64,000 bases of DNA from a bacterium (GTDB lineage Bacteria; BMS3Abin14). Positions 1 to 8,302 of the stretch are shown here, one piece after another (positions within the stretch are counted from its first letter, which is position 1; the number at the start of each line of letters is the position of its first letter). The position numbers and the translations under genes are program-made. A model generated the notes under the pieces. The model did not search any database and was not told where the DNA came from. It saw nothing but the letters and a program-made list of their open reading frames with translations. Where the stretch lies: contig JARGFV010000001.1 of assembly GCA_029210545.1 (NCBI GenBank), positions 1 through 64,000 of the forward strand. Reading direction: 5' to 3'.

Positions 1-82
1 CTTACAAATCAATGACTTACGGAGCGAGTCATTGATTTGGGCGCCCCGCGCGGGGCGCGTTGATGGACTTTTTGCGAAGTCA
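1..82 (+). repeat. MITE-1 copy A (cut by window edge)
   Basis: Right-hand part of the dispersed multi-hairpin element MITE-1. It shows the three terminal hairpins in the same order as the complete copies: an AAATCAATGACTTAC stem, the GC hairpin around GCGCCCCGCGCGGGGCGC, and the terminal hairpin around GATGGACTTTTTGCGA. The left half lies outside the window, so target duplication cannot be tested. It lies just beyond the 3' end of the lipase gene. Confidence 0.8.
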
Positions 83-100
83 TCAATGTTTCTGTTTCAA

Positions 101-142
101 GTTCTTATTCTTCCTTCATCCTTCTTCATTCACTTTTCGGTT
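101..142 (+). repeat. Degenerate heptamer array
   Basis: Six 7-bp units in register (GTTCTTA, TTCTTCC, TTCATCC, TTCTTCA, TTCACTT, TTCGGTT). The array runs into the 3' end of the minus-strand lipase gene, whose stop codon lies inside it. Confidence 0.5.
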
Positions 143-854
143 TTTGAAATCGTCCTGTTTTCAAAAAGCTTATCACCTGATCTGCCGTCTCTTCATCGAA
201 CAGGATAAGGGTGTGGGTGCTCCTGATGACGACCATGTCCGATGCTCCGGACAGTTTCGTCTCTTCAACCGAAACGGTGCCATCGTCGTCGCCGGGGATG
301 AGGGGGTTGTAGCCGCCCTCTGTACCCAGCCCTCCCGCGATGATGCCGAAGGGGCACGGCGGTAAGGGCAGTTTTTCGAAAAACTGGATGTTCTGGGCAG
401 GCAATTCCTGGCCGGCGGGACCGAAGACCCACCGATAGATGTCCAGGTCATGGAGGCGCTGGGCCGCGAAGGATCCCCGGCTGGGCGGGGCGATCATGAC
501 CATCTTCCCCAGGTGTGGCAGCCCCCCCTCGAGGGCCTTGCGCGCCACCAGGTTTCCCATGCTGTGGGCAACGAAATGCACCGTGTCCTGACCTGCCAGA
601 GCGTCCACCTTTTGCCGGACCTCCCGGGCCGCATCCTCGATGGAGACGCGGGTACTCGGATACCCGAGGTTGTAGACAGTGTAACCGGCGCCCTTGAGAC
701 GGGACTCCAGGAACTTCATGGACAAGGGGATGTTGGCGATGCCATGCAGCAGAAAAACCGTTTCCCCTGCCCATACTCTCCTGGAACTCGTGAGGACAAG
801 CAAAATGATGAGGAGAACGATAAGTCTGCGGAAGCTGATAGCGCTCATTTGCAT
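126..854 (-). CDS. Secreted alpha/beta-hydrolase (lipase/esterase, PGAP1-like)
   Basis: 242 residues. The first 30 residues form a signal peptide (basic start, hydrophobic LIVLLIILLVL, Ala before GET), so the enzyme is probably periplasmic or secreted. The fold follows the lipase/PGAP1-like pattern: the oxyanion-region HGIA near residue 38, the nucleophile elbow AHSMGN near residue 97 with Ser as the likely nucleophile, an Asp in the GDDDGT stretch and a late His in RSTHT. This is a complete Ser-Asp-His set. The substrate is unknown; close relatives act on lipids or acyl esters. It is not obviously in an operon: thrC follows on the same strand upstream, separated by a repeat array. The start ATGCAAATG has no strong ribosome site, and the second ATG (third codon) is equally possible. 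Confidence 0.8.
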   Translation of the reverse strand: MQMSAISFRRLIVLLIILLVLTSSRRVWAGETVFLLHGIANIPLSMKFLESRLKGAGYTVYNLGYPSTRVSIEDAAREVRQKVDALAGQDTVHFVAHSMGNLVARKALEGGLPHLGKMVMIAPPSRGSFAAQRLHDLDIYRWVFGPAGQELPAQNIQFFEKLPLPPCPFGIIAGGLGTEGGYNPLIPGDDDGTVSVEETKLSGASDMVVIRSTHTLILFDEETADQVISFLKTGRFQKPKSE

Positions 855-880
855 GGCAGGGAAAACGGTTTTTCTGCTGC

Positions 881-973
881 AGTGGAAAGGTTAAAGTGGA
901 AAGGGGAAAGGGGAAAGGGGGATCACCGTAAGACCTTCATTCCACCTTCCACCTTCCACATTCTACCTTCTAT
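881..973. repeat. Inverted pair of heptamer arrays between thrC and lipase gene
   Basis: Left arm 881-915: five 7-bp units of the AGTGGAA/AGGGGAA type. Right arm 939-973: five units of the CTTCCAC type, the opposite strand of the same word. The arms can pair into a long imperfect hairpin. The right arm overlaps the last codons and stop of thrC. Confidence 0.6.
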
Positions 974-2373
974 CTCTTTTTAAGCTTCAAATACTCCGCC
1001 ACCTCGACGGCCTTGCCTTCCAGGGAAACCGGGGCGTTCCTGAGCTCATCCAGGGTGTTGACGCCGTACTCCGGCGGGAACGCGTCTTCGAAGTACATCC
1101 GCTGGAATTCGGAGAACTTGAGCTGGTGGGAGGTGGAATCCACGACAAAGGTGTCTCCTTCCCTGACCAGCCCCTGGTTTACCGCCTTCTTGAGACCGGC
1201 GATGGACTCTCCACCCTGGGTACAGACGACATGTCCGTGGCGGTTGGCGGTGAGCATCCCCTCCATGATCTCCCGCTCTGTGACCCTGACGGTGTAAAAG
1301 CGGTTATCGAAGTGCTCTTCCACCAGCTGCCTGACCTTGGGGAAGGAGACCGGGTCGCCGATCATGGCAGCCTGGGCGACACTCGGGGTGACTGACACCG
1401 GAGCGTATTTACCGGTCACGTTCCAGCGGTAGACCGGGTCGGCATGGTGGCTTTGGACGCCGATGATAGTGGGAAGCTGGTCCACGATACCGAGCCTGTG
1501 CAGGTCCAGAAACCCCTCCATCACGGCGGTGATGTTGCCGGCGTTGCCGATGGGGACCACGATAACGAGATCCGAAACTTTCCAGTCGAGCTGCTGGGCT
1601 ACCTCGTATGAGTAGCTCTTCTGACCGTTGATGCGTACCGGGTTCTTGCTGTTTAACAGGAATACGTCGTACTTTTCCGTCAGCTCTTCCACGATACGCA
1701 TGCAGTCGTCGAACACGCCTGGAAGCTCAATGACCGTAGCGCCGGAACCGAGGGGCTGTGACAGCTGCTGCGGGGTAACCTTGCCCTTGGGCAGGAGCAC
1801 CACCGACTTCACCTTTCCCTTGGGCAGGTAGGAAAGGTAAAGGGCCGCGGCGGCCGAGGTGTCCCCTGTGCTGGCGCAGATCCCCAGAACCTGGTCGAGA
1901 TCCCTCTTCTTGATAACGTGATTCAGGTAGCTGATGGCGCTGGCCATGCCCCGGTCCTTGAAGCTTGCCGAAGGGTTCAGCCCGTCATTCTTGACGTAGA
2001 AGGGAGAGCCCAGCCACCTGGTGAGATCATCGTTGGCCTTGACCATTGCCGTGTGGCCCTCCCCCAGGTAGATGACATCCTCGGGGGGGACGAAGGGCAT
2101 GATGAGTTCGTGGAAGAGGAAGATCCCCGACAGGGCCGGTTCGTTGGAACGGCGCCGGCCGTCGAAGATCTCCCGCCACCGGGAACCGGGAGTCTTGCGA
2201 AGAGTGTCGAAGGTCCGGTCTACCAGCTTGAGCAGGGCTCCGCAGGCAGGGCAGGTGTAGTGAAACTCCTCGATGGGGTACTGCCCGGCGCAGCTGATGC
2301 AGGTATAGGCGAGGTCGCCGCGGTAGTTCGGTTTGGATATACAGCTCGATGGAGTTGTTTTTTTAGATGGCAT
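970..2373 (-). CDS. thrC: Threonine synthase
   Basis: 467 residues, a PLP enzyme converting O-phosphohomoserine to threonine. The N-terminus carries a small zinc-ribbon-like segment (CISC near residue 25 and CPAC near 40) as in longer bacterial threonine synthases. The PLP lysine lies in NPSASFKDRG near residue 140, followed by ICASTGDTSAA, which cradles the phosphate. The PIGNAGN glycine loop and the rest of the fold-type II core follow. Length and motif order are normal. The start is preceded by a GGGGA ribosome site eight bases upstream. It is divergent from the ThrRS editing-domain gene. No threonine-codon leader or T-box could be recognised upstream. Confidence 0.93.
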   Translation of the reverse strand: MPSKKTTPSSCISKPNYRGDLAYTCISCAGQYPIEEFHYTCPACGALLKLVDRTFDTLRKTPGSRWREIFDGRRRSNEPALSGIFLFHELIMPFVPPEDVIYLGEGHTAMVKANDDLTRWLGSPFYVKNDGLNPSASFKDRGMASAISYLNHVIKKRDLDQVLGICASTGDTSAAAALYLSYLPKGKVKSVVLLPKGKVTPQQLSQPLGSGATVIELPGVFDDCMRIVEELTEKYDVFLLNSKNPVRINGQKSYSYEVAQQLDWKVSDLVIVVPIGNAGNITAVMEGFLDLHRLGIVDQLPTIIGVQSHHADPVYRWNVTGKYAPVSVTPSVAQAAMIGDPVSFPKVRQLVEEHFDNRFYTVRVTEREIMEGMLTANRHGHVVCTQGGESIAGLKKAVNQGLVREGDTFVVDSTSHQLKFSEFQRMYFEDAFPPEYGVNTLDELRNAPVSLEGKAVEVAEYLKLKKR

Positions 2374-2491
2374 ATTCTTTTTCCCCGTGATGTCTGTTTG
2401 ACCGATGGTCGATAATTTATAATTGTATCAAGGAAAGAAAGTAGTTTCTATATTCCGTGCTAGTTTCTACGTCGTACCAAAAAAACCGTTT

Positions 2492-2633
2492 GACTTGCCG
2501 ACGAAGCGACGGAGCGACTTGACGAAAAAACATCAAGATATCTATTCACAGGGTGCAATTACAAGTTGACAGGGTGTTGTTGGTTTGATCTTCTCCCTCA
2601 GTCCCTCAGTCCCTCAGTCCCTCAGTCGCTCAG
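2492..2633. repeat. Inverted pair of octamer arrays in the thrC upstream region
   Basis: Left arm 2492-2523: four 8-bp units GACTTGCC, GACGAAGC, GACGGAGC, GACTTGAC. Right arm 2594-2633: TCCCTCAG four times then TCGCTCAG, which on the other strand reads GACTGAGG/GACTGAGC, the same GAC-type octamer. The 297-bp divergent spacer between thrC and the editing-domain gene is otherwise AT-rich with no recognised RNA element. Confidence 0.65.
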
Positions 2634-2670
2634 TCTGCTGAATGACTTCGGCTGATAAAGGTAGCTGACC

Positions 2671-3081
2671 ATGAAACTGCTGCTTTTCTACATGCCATCC
2701 TTCTACTACTCGACCCACGCCAAGTCCCTCCCTTCCGCTCCCGATGTGCAGGAGGAAAGGGAGATCACCGGGTGCGTCGTGGCCCTCGTCCAGGCCGAGG
2801 AGGACGACCCCGGAAAGGGAAAGAAGGTCCTGGACAAGCTGCTCAAGAACGCCAAGTGGCTGTGCGGGAAGTTCCAGACGAAGAAGGTGGTCCTTCATTT
2901 CTTCTCCCACCTTTCGGAAAGCCGGGCCGACCCTGAATACGCACGGGACATCCTGGTGCGGGCCGCCGAACGGCTCGAGAGCGCCGGCTACGAGGCGCAC
3001 CTGACCCCCTTCGGGTACTTCTGCGAGATGAAGCTGCACATCGGGGGGGAATCCCTGGCGAAGGTGTACAAGGAGTTCTGA
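2671..3081 (+). CDS. Free-standing archaeal-type threonyl-tRNA synthetase editing domain
   Basis: 136 residues, alone and not joined to a synthetase. The whole length resembles the N-terminal editing domain of archaeal ThrRS (tRNA-Thr_ED family), a D-tyrosyl-tRNA deacylase-like fold that removes L-serine mischarged on tRNA-Thr. Visible family features: an MKLLLFYMPSF first strand, the central KKVVLHFFSHLSES strand-loop, and the C-terminal LTPFGYFCEMKLHIGG strand corresponding to the archaeal APFGWYKAFKI region. It is transcribed divergently from threonine synthase, which suggests a shared concern with threonine/serine balance. A role as trans-editing factor is inferred. An alternative is a DTD-like deacylase with another substrate. 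Confidence 0.78.
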   Translation: MKLLLFYMPSFYYSTHAKSLPSAPDVQEEREITGCVVALVQAEEDDPGKGKKVLDKLLKNAKWLCGKFQTKKVVLHFFSHLSESRADPEYARDILVRAAERLESAGYEAHLTPFGYFCEMKLHIGGESLAKVYKEF

Positions 3082-3132
3082 AAGAGGCAGTGCGGAGCAC
3101 GGGGAAGGCAGTCCCAGTCACAGACTCAGAAC

Positions 3133-3210
3133 ACTTTCCAATTTCCAATATTCCTTCTCACTTTTCCGCCGCAACGGTTCACTGTGAACCGCGAACCGTA
3201 TACTGTTCAC
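3133..3210 (+). repeat. Two adjacent heptamer arrays
   Basis: 3133-3167 holds ACTTTCC, AATTTCC, AATATTC, CTTCTCA, CTTTTCC. 3176-3210 holds GGTTCAC, TGTGAAC, CGCGAAC, CGTATAC, TGTTCAC, every unit ending in AC. The two words are unrelated to each other. They lie between the editing-domain and H1-like genes. Confidence 0.6.
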
Positions 3211-3293
3211 TTCCCTCCCCCTTGACCCCTACCACGCCCGTTGCTACTCTTTCCGGGTAACCGCACAATCCATCTCCCCATTGGAGGATCGAA

Positions 3294-3797
3294 ATGACAG
3301 AGAAAAAGAAGAGCGAAAAGGAAACGCGGAAGGGCATCAACGAGGACGTGGAAAATTTTTTCAGGGATGTCTGGGGCAAGGTGGTTGAGTATGCCTCCCT
3401 CGGGGCTGAAGAAGCTTCCAAGGTGTCGATGACCGCAAAGACCCGCGTCGACATCGAAACGCTGAAGTTCAAGAGGGGCAAGGTCGTCAAGATGCTCGGA
3501 GAGCGATACTGGGACCTGGTGGAAAAGGATCCGGCCCTTACCGTCGCCGGGACAGGAGAGCTCCTCCGCCAGATCAAGTCCATCGACCGGGAGATCGCCC
3601 AGCTGGAAAACGAACTGACCCAGAAGGCTGAAAAAAGCGCGGCCAAAAAGGCAGCCTCCAAAAAAACAGCCGCCAAAAAACCGGCGCCCAAAAAGCCGTC
3701 TGCCAAAAAGGCTCCGGCCAGGAAGCCCGCGGCCAGAAAAACCCCGGCGAAAAAATCCGCAGCCAAAACTGCTGGCGGCAAAGAAGTGGCGAAATAG
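3294..3797 (+). CDS. Histone-H1-like lysine/alanine-tailed protein
   Basis: 167 residues. Residues 1-115 are a charged helical, probably coiled-coil region resembling small stress- or phasin-like proteins. Residues 116-167 are a low-complexity Lys/Ala/Pro tail with repeated AAKK and PAKK words like eukaryotic H1 and bacterial AlgP/HctB tails. Such tails bind DNA or other polyanions, so a nucleoid-associated role is likely but unproven. It has a strong GGAGG ribosome site ten bases before ATG. The tRNA-Ala gene follows with its own promoter. It has no transmembrane segment or signal peptide. Confidence 0.72.
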   Translation: MTEKKKSEKETRKGINEDVENFFRDVWGKVVEYASLGAEEASKVSMTAKTRVDIETLKFKRGKVVKMLGERYWDLVEKDPALTVAGTGELLRQIKSIDREIAQLENELTQKAEKSAAKKAASKKTAAKKPAPKKPSAKKAPARKPAARKTPAKKSAAKTAGGKEVAK

Positions 3798-3866
3798 GAA
3801 GGTTCCTCAAGCCGGGGATGATCTGCTATCCCCGAAAATGGCCACTGACAGAGGCATGTTCGCAGG

Positions 3867-3895
3867 TTGACACCGCAAGGCATCGGGAGTATAAA
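3867..3895 (+). promoter_or_regulatory. Sigma-70 promoter of tRNA-Ala
   Basis: TTGACA (3867-3872), 17-bp spacer, TATAAA (3890-3895), ending 19 bases before the tRNA. This is a near-consensus promoter, as expected for a stable RNA. Confidence 0.85.
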
Positions 3896-3914
3896 AAACG
3901 TTCTCTAAAAATGT

Positions 3915-3990
3915 GGGGCTGTAGCTCAGCTGGGAGAGCGCTTGACTGGCAGTCAAGAGGTCGTCGGTTCGATCCCGATCAGCTCCACCA
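3915..3990 (+). tRNA. tRNA-Ala (anticodon GGC)
   Basis: 76 bases including encoded CCA. The acceptor arm GGGGCTG pairs with CAGCTCC, with one G-U pair. The D arm contains AGCTCAGCTGGGAGAGC. The anticodon stem is CTTGA/TCAAG with loop CTGGCAG, giving anticodon GGC. The T arm contains GGTTCGATCC. All arms pair cleanly. Confidence 0.95.
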
Positions 3991-4039
3991 CTTTAAAATG
4001 AAAACGACGCCTCTGGGCGTCGTTTATCATTTTAAAGTG
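3989..4039 (+). terminator. Long hairpin terminator of tRNA-Ala
   Basis: Arms of 23-24 bases pair with one bulge: CACTTTAAAATGA plus AAACGACGCC on the left, their complement on the right, with loop TCTG. The last two bases of the tRNA (CA of CCA) are the first paired bases of the hairpin, so processing and termination signals overlap. The run GTCGTTTATCATTTT acts as the T-rich side. Confidence 0.8.
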
Positions 4040-4260
4040 TCACGGCGAAGCTGGTCCGACAGGCGTTAGCGAAGACGGACGAAATCCATAAGTCTGGTCT
4101 TTTTTATTTTTTGCCGCAGCGTAGTTACGCTCCAGGCGTTAATGAAGACGGGCACAATCTTCGGGTCCCGATTTCCTCTTTTCCCTCCCTCGCTTTCCCG
4201 GCCGCACATGTAATATACTCACGCCCAGGCCGGTTACTCTGTATTTCAGGGAAAGGCACG

Positions 4261-4305
4261 ATGAAGTCAGGAAAAAATGACCCGTATCTCACACCCCCAT
4301 ATTGA
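4261..4305 (+). CDS. Possible 14-codon leader ORF overlapping the next gene
   Basis: ATG at 4261 follows an AGGGAAAGG stretch at normal ribosome spacing and reads 14 codons (MKSGKNDPYLTPPY) to TGA at 4305. It overlaps the DUF2723 gene start (4277) in another frame. It could couple translation or be fortuitous, since the same AGGA bases inside it serve as the ribosome site of the main gene. Confidence 0.25.
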   Translation: MKSGKNDPYLTPPY

Positions 4306-6205
4306 AACTTTGATAAGCAGGCTGATCCCGCTCGTCATTTTCCTGGTGTGCGGAGGCCTCTATTTAAACACCCTTTATCCGGGTATCGGAGGCAGGATAA
4401 ATTTCGGCGATTCGGTCAAATTCCAGTTCCTCACTCTTGTGGACGGGCTGCCACATTCGCCGGGGTTTCCACTGTATCTCATGCTTTCAAGAGCGGCGGG
4501 AAATACCTTCACCTTTTCCCCGCATCCGGAAAGGGTCGCTCTCCTGTCCGTACTTTTCGGGCTTCTGACCATTCTCCTGGTCTACTGTATAATTCGGAAC
4601 CTCACATCCAGCATTGTCGCTTCCCTGACAGTACCCCTGATCCTGGCTTTTTCCTTCACCTTCTGGACCCAGGCTACCGAGGCGGAAATTTATACGCTCA
4701 ACACCTTTTTTATTGCCGTCGTATGCTGGCTGTTCATCAGATATGAAAGAACCAGGCGGGCCTGTTACCTTTACGGTGGCTTGCTGTTGTACGCTGTCAG
4801 CTTTGGGAATCATCTTTCCATGATCGGTCTTCTCCCTGCCCTGCTGTATCTGATATGTTCAACCGATAAGCGCGTCTTTTTCAGTCGGAATTTTCTTTTT
4901 GTCGCCGTATTTTCCATTCTCCTGGGAATGTCCCAGTACCTGTACATCTGGAACATTGCCAACAGCCCCATGGCCTATTCCGAGTTCATAGGGCAAAATC
5001 CCTCTTTCAGCCGGTTTCTTCTTTATATTTCGGGGGCGCAATTTTATCAAAAAACGCTACCTTACGTCGGAACAGCGCTGTTGCTAAAGGGGCCTGCCCG
5101 CTTCATTGTCCAGATATTTCTTGAATTTGGCTATTTGGTACTCCCAGGTATTTTTTCATTGGGCCTCAGCCTCCGGAGGCGTGCCGGTCATGAAAGGAAA
5201 CCGGTGGAACGTTTCCTTCTGTTGGCCTTCGCGGGGATGACTTTAGTTACGATCTTTTACGATATTTACGATTACCAGGTATACTTTTTGCCGTCCTTTC
5301 TCATATTTACTTTATTTTTGGGTAACCTCATTAACGATATCCCCAGCCGTAGTGTGAAAAATTTATACCTGTCATTTCTGGTGATACTTTCCACAACCCT
5401 GGCGGTCCATAACTATACTGATGTCAAGGTAAAGGATAATCCTCTTCAGGCAGAGCTCACCTGGATCTTTGATCATTTACCCGATCAGGCCCGTATCTTA
5501 CTGTCACAACGTGGCTCCTTCTTCTATCATGGTTATTTGGGCGCACAGTATTTCAAGTTCTCCAGATGGAGCAATGGAGAGGATTGCACGATCCTCAGGA
5601 ATGTTAGCCGGCATGACAAGGAACCTTTCTATTCGACGGCCAGGGATCTGGACCTGTGGGCCGGTTTCCTGAAAAACGGCACCCACACAGGGTCACTGGT
5701 TAAAAACAGCTGGATATCACTGTCCGAACTTCTTCAAAGCCTTACTGACCGTCAGCTTGCCGTCATCACCTCTACGGAGTTTGCTGAGACGATCCCGACT
5801 GAAAGTCAATCCCTCTTCAGGGGGTTGAATACCGGACTCCTTCAGGGGAAAGGGAGGTATCTGGGTCTATATGCTGACGGTTTGATGATCCTGGAGCGAA
5901 AGGATATCGAAACACCGTTCCAGATCCATTTCGCAAGTGGTTCGGAACTGGAGGGATTCCGGTTTAGCAGGGACTTTTCCGTTAACAGCTTCTCAACAAC
6001 CATCGGGGAAGGGATAACGGTCGAAATAGGGGGCAGAAAACTGGTGACTCAAAAGGGAGGTCTTAATGTGTTCCTTTTAGACGAAAAGATGGAAGTATTT
6101 AATACTTATCGATTAAGTCCATATCTTCCTGGTATGGGCTTTCCGCAGACCGAGCCACCAATATACAAGGTCGAAATTCTGCACTCGGTTGACAATGAAA
6201 ACTGA
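4277..6205 (+). CDS. DUF2723 membrane protein (protein O-mannosyltransferase-like)
   Basis: 642 residues. The N-terminal half has about ten hydrophobic helices. The first loop carries the DUF2723 signature: TLYPGIGG, GDSVKFQ and a HSPGFPLY motif (residues 27-60). The acidic residue in GDS and the His-Ser-Pro-Gly segment match the GT-C fold glycosyltransferases that use polyprenyl-phosphate sugars. The C-terminal part (after about residue 370) is soluble and probably periplasmic. Known relatives include TMEM260-type O-mannosyltransferases and large bacterial proteins of unknown acceptor. An AGGA ribosome site lies five bases before ATG. The third positions are less GC-rich than in neighbours, which hints at a different origin. 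Confidence 0.78.
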   Translation: MTRISHPHIETLISRLIPLVIFLVCGGLYLNTLYPGIGGRINFGDSVKFQFLTLVDGLPHSPGFPLYLMLSRAAGNTFTFSPHPERVALLSVLFGLLTILLVYCIIRNLTSSIVASLTVPLILAFSFTFWTQATEAEIYTLNTFFIAVVCWLFIRYERTRRACYLYGGLLLYAVSFGNHLSMIGLLPALLYLICSTDKRVFFSRNFLFVAVFSILLGMSQYLYIWNIANSPMAYSEFIGQNPSFSRFLLYISGAQFYQKTLPYVGTALLLKGPARFIVQIFLEFGYLVLPGIFSLGLSLRRRAGHERKPVERFLLLAFAGMTLVTIFYDIYDYQVYFLPSFLIFTLFLGNLINDIPSRSVKNLYLSFLVILSTTLAVHNYTDVKVKDNPLQAELTWIFDHLPDQARILLSQRGSFFYHGYLGAQYFKFSRWSNGEDCTILRNVSRHDKEPFYSTARDLDLWAGFLKNGTHTGSLVKNSWISLSELLQSLTDRQLAVITSTEFAETIPTESQSLFRGLNTGLLQGKGRYLGLYADGLMILERKDIETPFQIHFASGSELEGFRFSRDFSVNSFSTTIGEGITVEIGGRKLVTQKGGLNVFLLDEKMEVFNTYRLSPYLPGMGFPQTEPPIYKVEILHSVDNEN

Positions 6206-6331
6206 TAATCACCGGTTATCATTTTCGAAATAAGGACGGGATTCAACTTTTACCTTGGCGGCTGGCGAAAGATCTGTTAACCGCAAACCACCTGCCGCGG
6301 ACCAGATCAAAAATGACATGGCCCTTTGGAA

Positions 6332-7939
6332 TCAGCCTGCCACCTTCCATGGCAGCGTAAAGGTTACCGAAGTCCCCTCTCCCGCGGTACTCTTGATCTC
6401 GACGGTTCCCTGGTGGCTGCGGACGATCCGGTTGACGGAAGCCAGGCCCACCCCGGTACCGGGGATATCTTCGACGGATGGGCCCCGCGTAAAGGGACGG
6501 AAGATATTGGGGAGGTAGTCGGATGGGATCCCCATTCCGTTGTCCGCCACGATAAACCGGTGAACCATCCGGCCGGAGCTTTCAGTAGGCTCGTAATCCA
6601 CGGTAACGCGGGGTTCGGCCTGGTTTCCCATGAACTTGAGGGCGTTGGAAAACAGGTTGGTAAAGATAAGCATAAGATGCCCGGGGTACCCGATGAAGTG
6701 GGGGACACCCTGGGGAAGGTCGACCCGGACCGGGGAGGTCCCCTCCACAAAGCCGGCCTCCACGAGAGCCTGCCCGATGACCTGTTCCGGGTTCACCTCG
6801 ACGGCCTCATCCTTCTCCTGCCCGAGGGAGACCCTGAAAACGTCCAGCAGGTCGTCGAACCTCCGGGATGTCTCCTTCGTTTTCCGGAAAATAATCTCGG
6901 CGAAATTGATCTTCTCCTCGACACTCAGCTTCTCTGCCTTCTTCATGAGCAGTGACGCGTATCCGCCAATGGTGGCCAGAGGGCTGCGCAGGTCGTGGGA
7001 GATGACCGACAGGAGCTCCTCGAGGTCCTGGTTCTGCTGCTGGAGGCGGACGTTGCTGTCCCTGAGCGCTCCGATGAGCCTGGTGTTTTCAAGGGCTATC
7101 CCCAGCTGGGATCCCAGGGTGACGAGGAACTCCATGTCCTCCTGGTTAAGAGAGTGAGGCGCTTGAGTGGTGACTGAAAGGACTCCGATAGCCCTGTCGC
7201 GGGACAGAAGGGGGATGAGCCCCAGGGACCTGGACCCGACCTCGTAATGGACGGCCTGTGGATCAGCGGATACGTCCTCGATGAGGATCGCCCCTTTCTC
7301 ACGGACCACTCTCCCCTCCAGGCAATCTTCCCAGGACGTCTCAATGTGATAGCGGTCCATCTCCTGGTAGGGAATATTGTAGCCCTCGAGAAGGGCAAGC
7401 TGTCCGGTGACGGAGTCGAGGAGGATCAGAAAGGCGTTTTTTACGGGCAGGAGGTCGGCTACGGCCTGCATGGCTTCCCGGGCCAGCTGGCGCGTGTCCC
7501 CGTAAACGCTGATGCGGGCGGCGATGCTGGCAAGGGCTCCGAGCCGGTCGTTGCGGGAGCGCAGGGTGTCAAGGGCTGACTGGTAGGGGGACAGGTCGGC
7601 GATCGTCCCCAGGACGATATCTGAACCGCCTCCAGGGTCGTGGAAGGTGGTTGTGGTCACCTGGCCGAGGAGTTCCTCTCCTTTGCCGGATCGAACATGG
7701 ACGGTTCCCTGCCAGCTGCCCGGGTCGATCGTGCCGATGCCGGGTGCCGCATCGGACCAGAGTGTGGACGCGGGCTGCCCCATGCACTCTTCCAGCGAAT
7801 ATCCGATGAGGGATTCCATTGCCGGGTTAATGAAGGTGAGCTTTCCCTCCGTGTCGGCAAGATAGCATGGGACCGGGCTGCCTTTAAGCAGGGACAGGTT
7901 GATGTGGTAGCAGTATTCATCTGCTCTGTTCAATGTCAT
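6332..7939 (-). CDS. PAS-GAF sensor histidine kinase (soluble)
   Basis: 535 residues, no membrane segment. Domains in order: PAS about 15-120 (YLADTEGKLTFINPA), GAF about 145-295 ending in the coiled linker LRDSNVRLQQQNQDLEE, HisKA about 305-375 with phosphorylatable His315 in SVISHDLRSP, and HATPase about 410-532 (N box FTNLFSNALKFM, G1 DNGMGIP, G2 GTGVGLA). All catalytic boxes are present, so it should autophosphorylate. No response regulator is adjacent, so it is an orphan kinase. It is convergent with the DUF2723 gene. A short AAGG ribosome site precedes ATG. Confidence 0.9.
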   Translation of the reverse strand: MTLNRADEYCYHINLSLLKGSPVPCYLADTEGKLTFINPAMESLIGYSLEECMGQPASTLWSDAAPGIGTIDPGSWQGTVHVRSGKGEELLGQVTTTTFHDPGGGSDIVLGTIADLSPYQSALDTLRSRNDRLGALASIAARISVYGDTRQLAREAMQAVADLLPVKNAFLILLDSVTGQLALLEGYNIPYQEMDRYHIETSWEDCLEGRVVREKGAILIEDVSADPQAVHYEVGSRSLGLIPLLSRDRAIGVLSVTTQAPHSLNQEDMEFLVTLGSQLGIALENTRLIGALRDSNVRLQQQNQDLEELLSVISHDLRSPLATIGGYASLLMKKAEKLSVEEKINFAEIIFRKTKETSRRFDDLLDVFRVSLGQEKDEAVEVNPEQVIGQALVEAGFVEGTSPVRVDLPQGVPHFIGYPGHLMLIFTNLFSNALKFMGNQAEPRVTVDYEPTESSGRMVHRFIVADNGMGIPSDYLPNIFRPFTRGPSVEDIPGTGVGLASVNRIVRSHQGTVEIKSTAGEGTSVTFTLPWKVAG

Positions 7940-8302
7940 GACCTTACTCTGCGCCTTTCGGTTCGGAGGCCGGGTTCGGGTGCGACGGCCTTTAGCGATT
8001 ATCGTTCCCGGTTCCTTGTCTGTAAAGACCCAAACCCGGGAACCTGTCGGAGACTCCCTGAAAGGTTCCCGGGTGTCGTATGCCGGAAAGTAATGAAAAA
8101 TGGCCTATGGCCATCAACAATTCCGGTTTGCGGATCTGGAGTGGCAACAACCAGGTGCGCATTAACCGGAAGACCCACGAATACTTTCTCCCTCCTCCCT
8201 CCTCCCTTTTACCTGCTTTTTCACACCAGGGACACTGGACTTGTAAAGGGACCGATGGTACTTTTGTTAGACCGTATACCTTGCTGATTACCGGAGGGTC
8301 CC
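7940..8302. other. Divergent intergenic region, 363 bp
   Basis: No gene recognised. It holds a strong hairpin (arms CCCGGGAACCT and AGGTTCCCGGG, 8035-8071) that could terminate or attenuate transcription. A short heptamer array lies at 8187-8207 (TCTCCCT then CCTCCCT twice). The ribosome site GGAGGG of the next gene is at its right end. It was checked for a c-di-GMP riboswitch and none was found. Confidence 0.5.

Noticed and set aside
2374-2670. Possible T-box or threonine-codon attenuator upstream of thrC
   Set aside because: No T-box core, no Thr-rich leader peptide and no terminator/antiterminator pair could be found; the region is explained by octamer arrays.
3179-3883. 234-residue minus-strand open frame opposite the H1-like gene, rich in Ala/Phe repeats
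   Set aside because: It is the reverse reading of the Lys/Ala-rich tail; codon pattern and the strong ribosome site support the plus-strand gene.
7940-8302. Possible c-di-GMP riboswitch before the propeller lipoprotein
   Set aside because: The strong hairpin is present but the conserved GEMM bases and second stem are missing.
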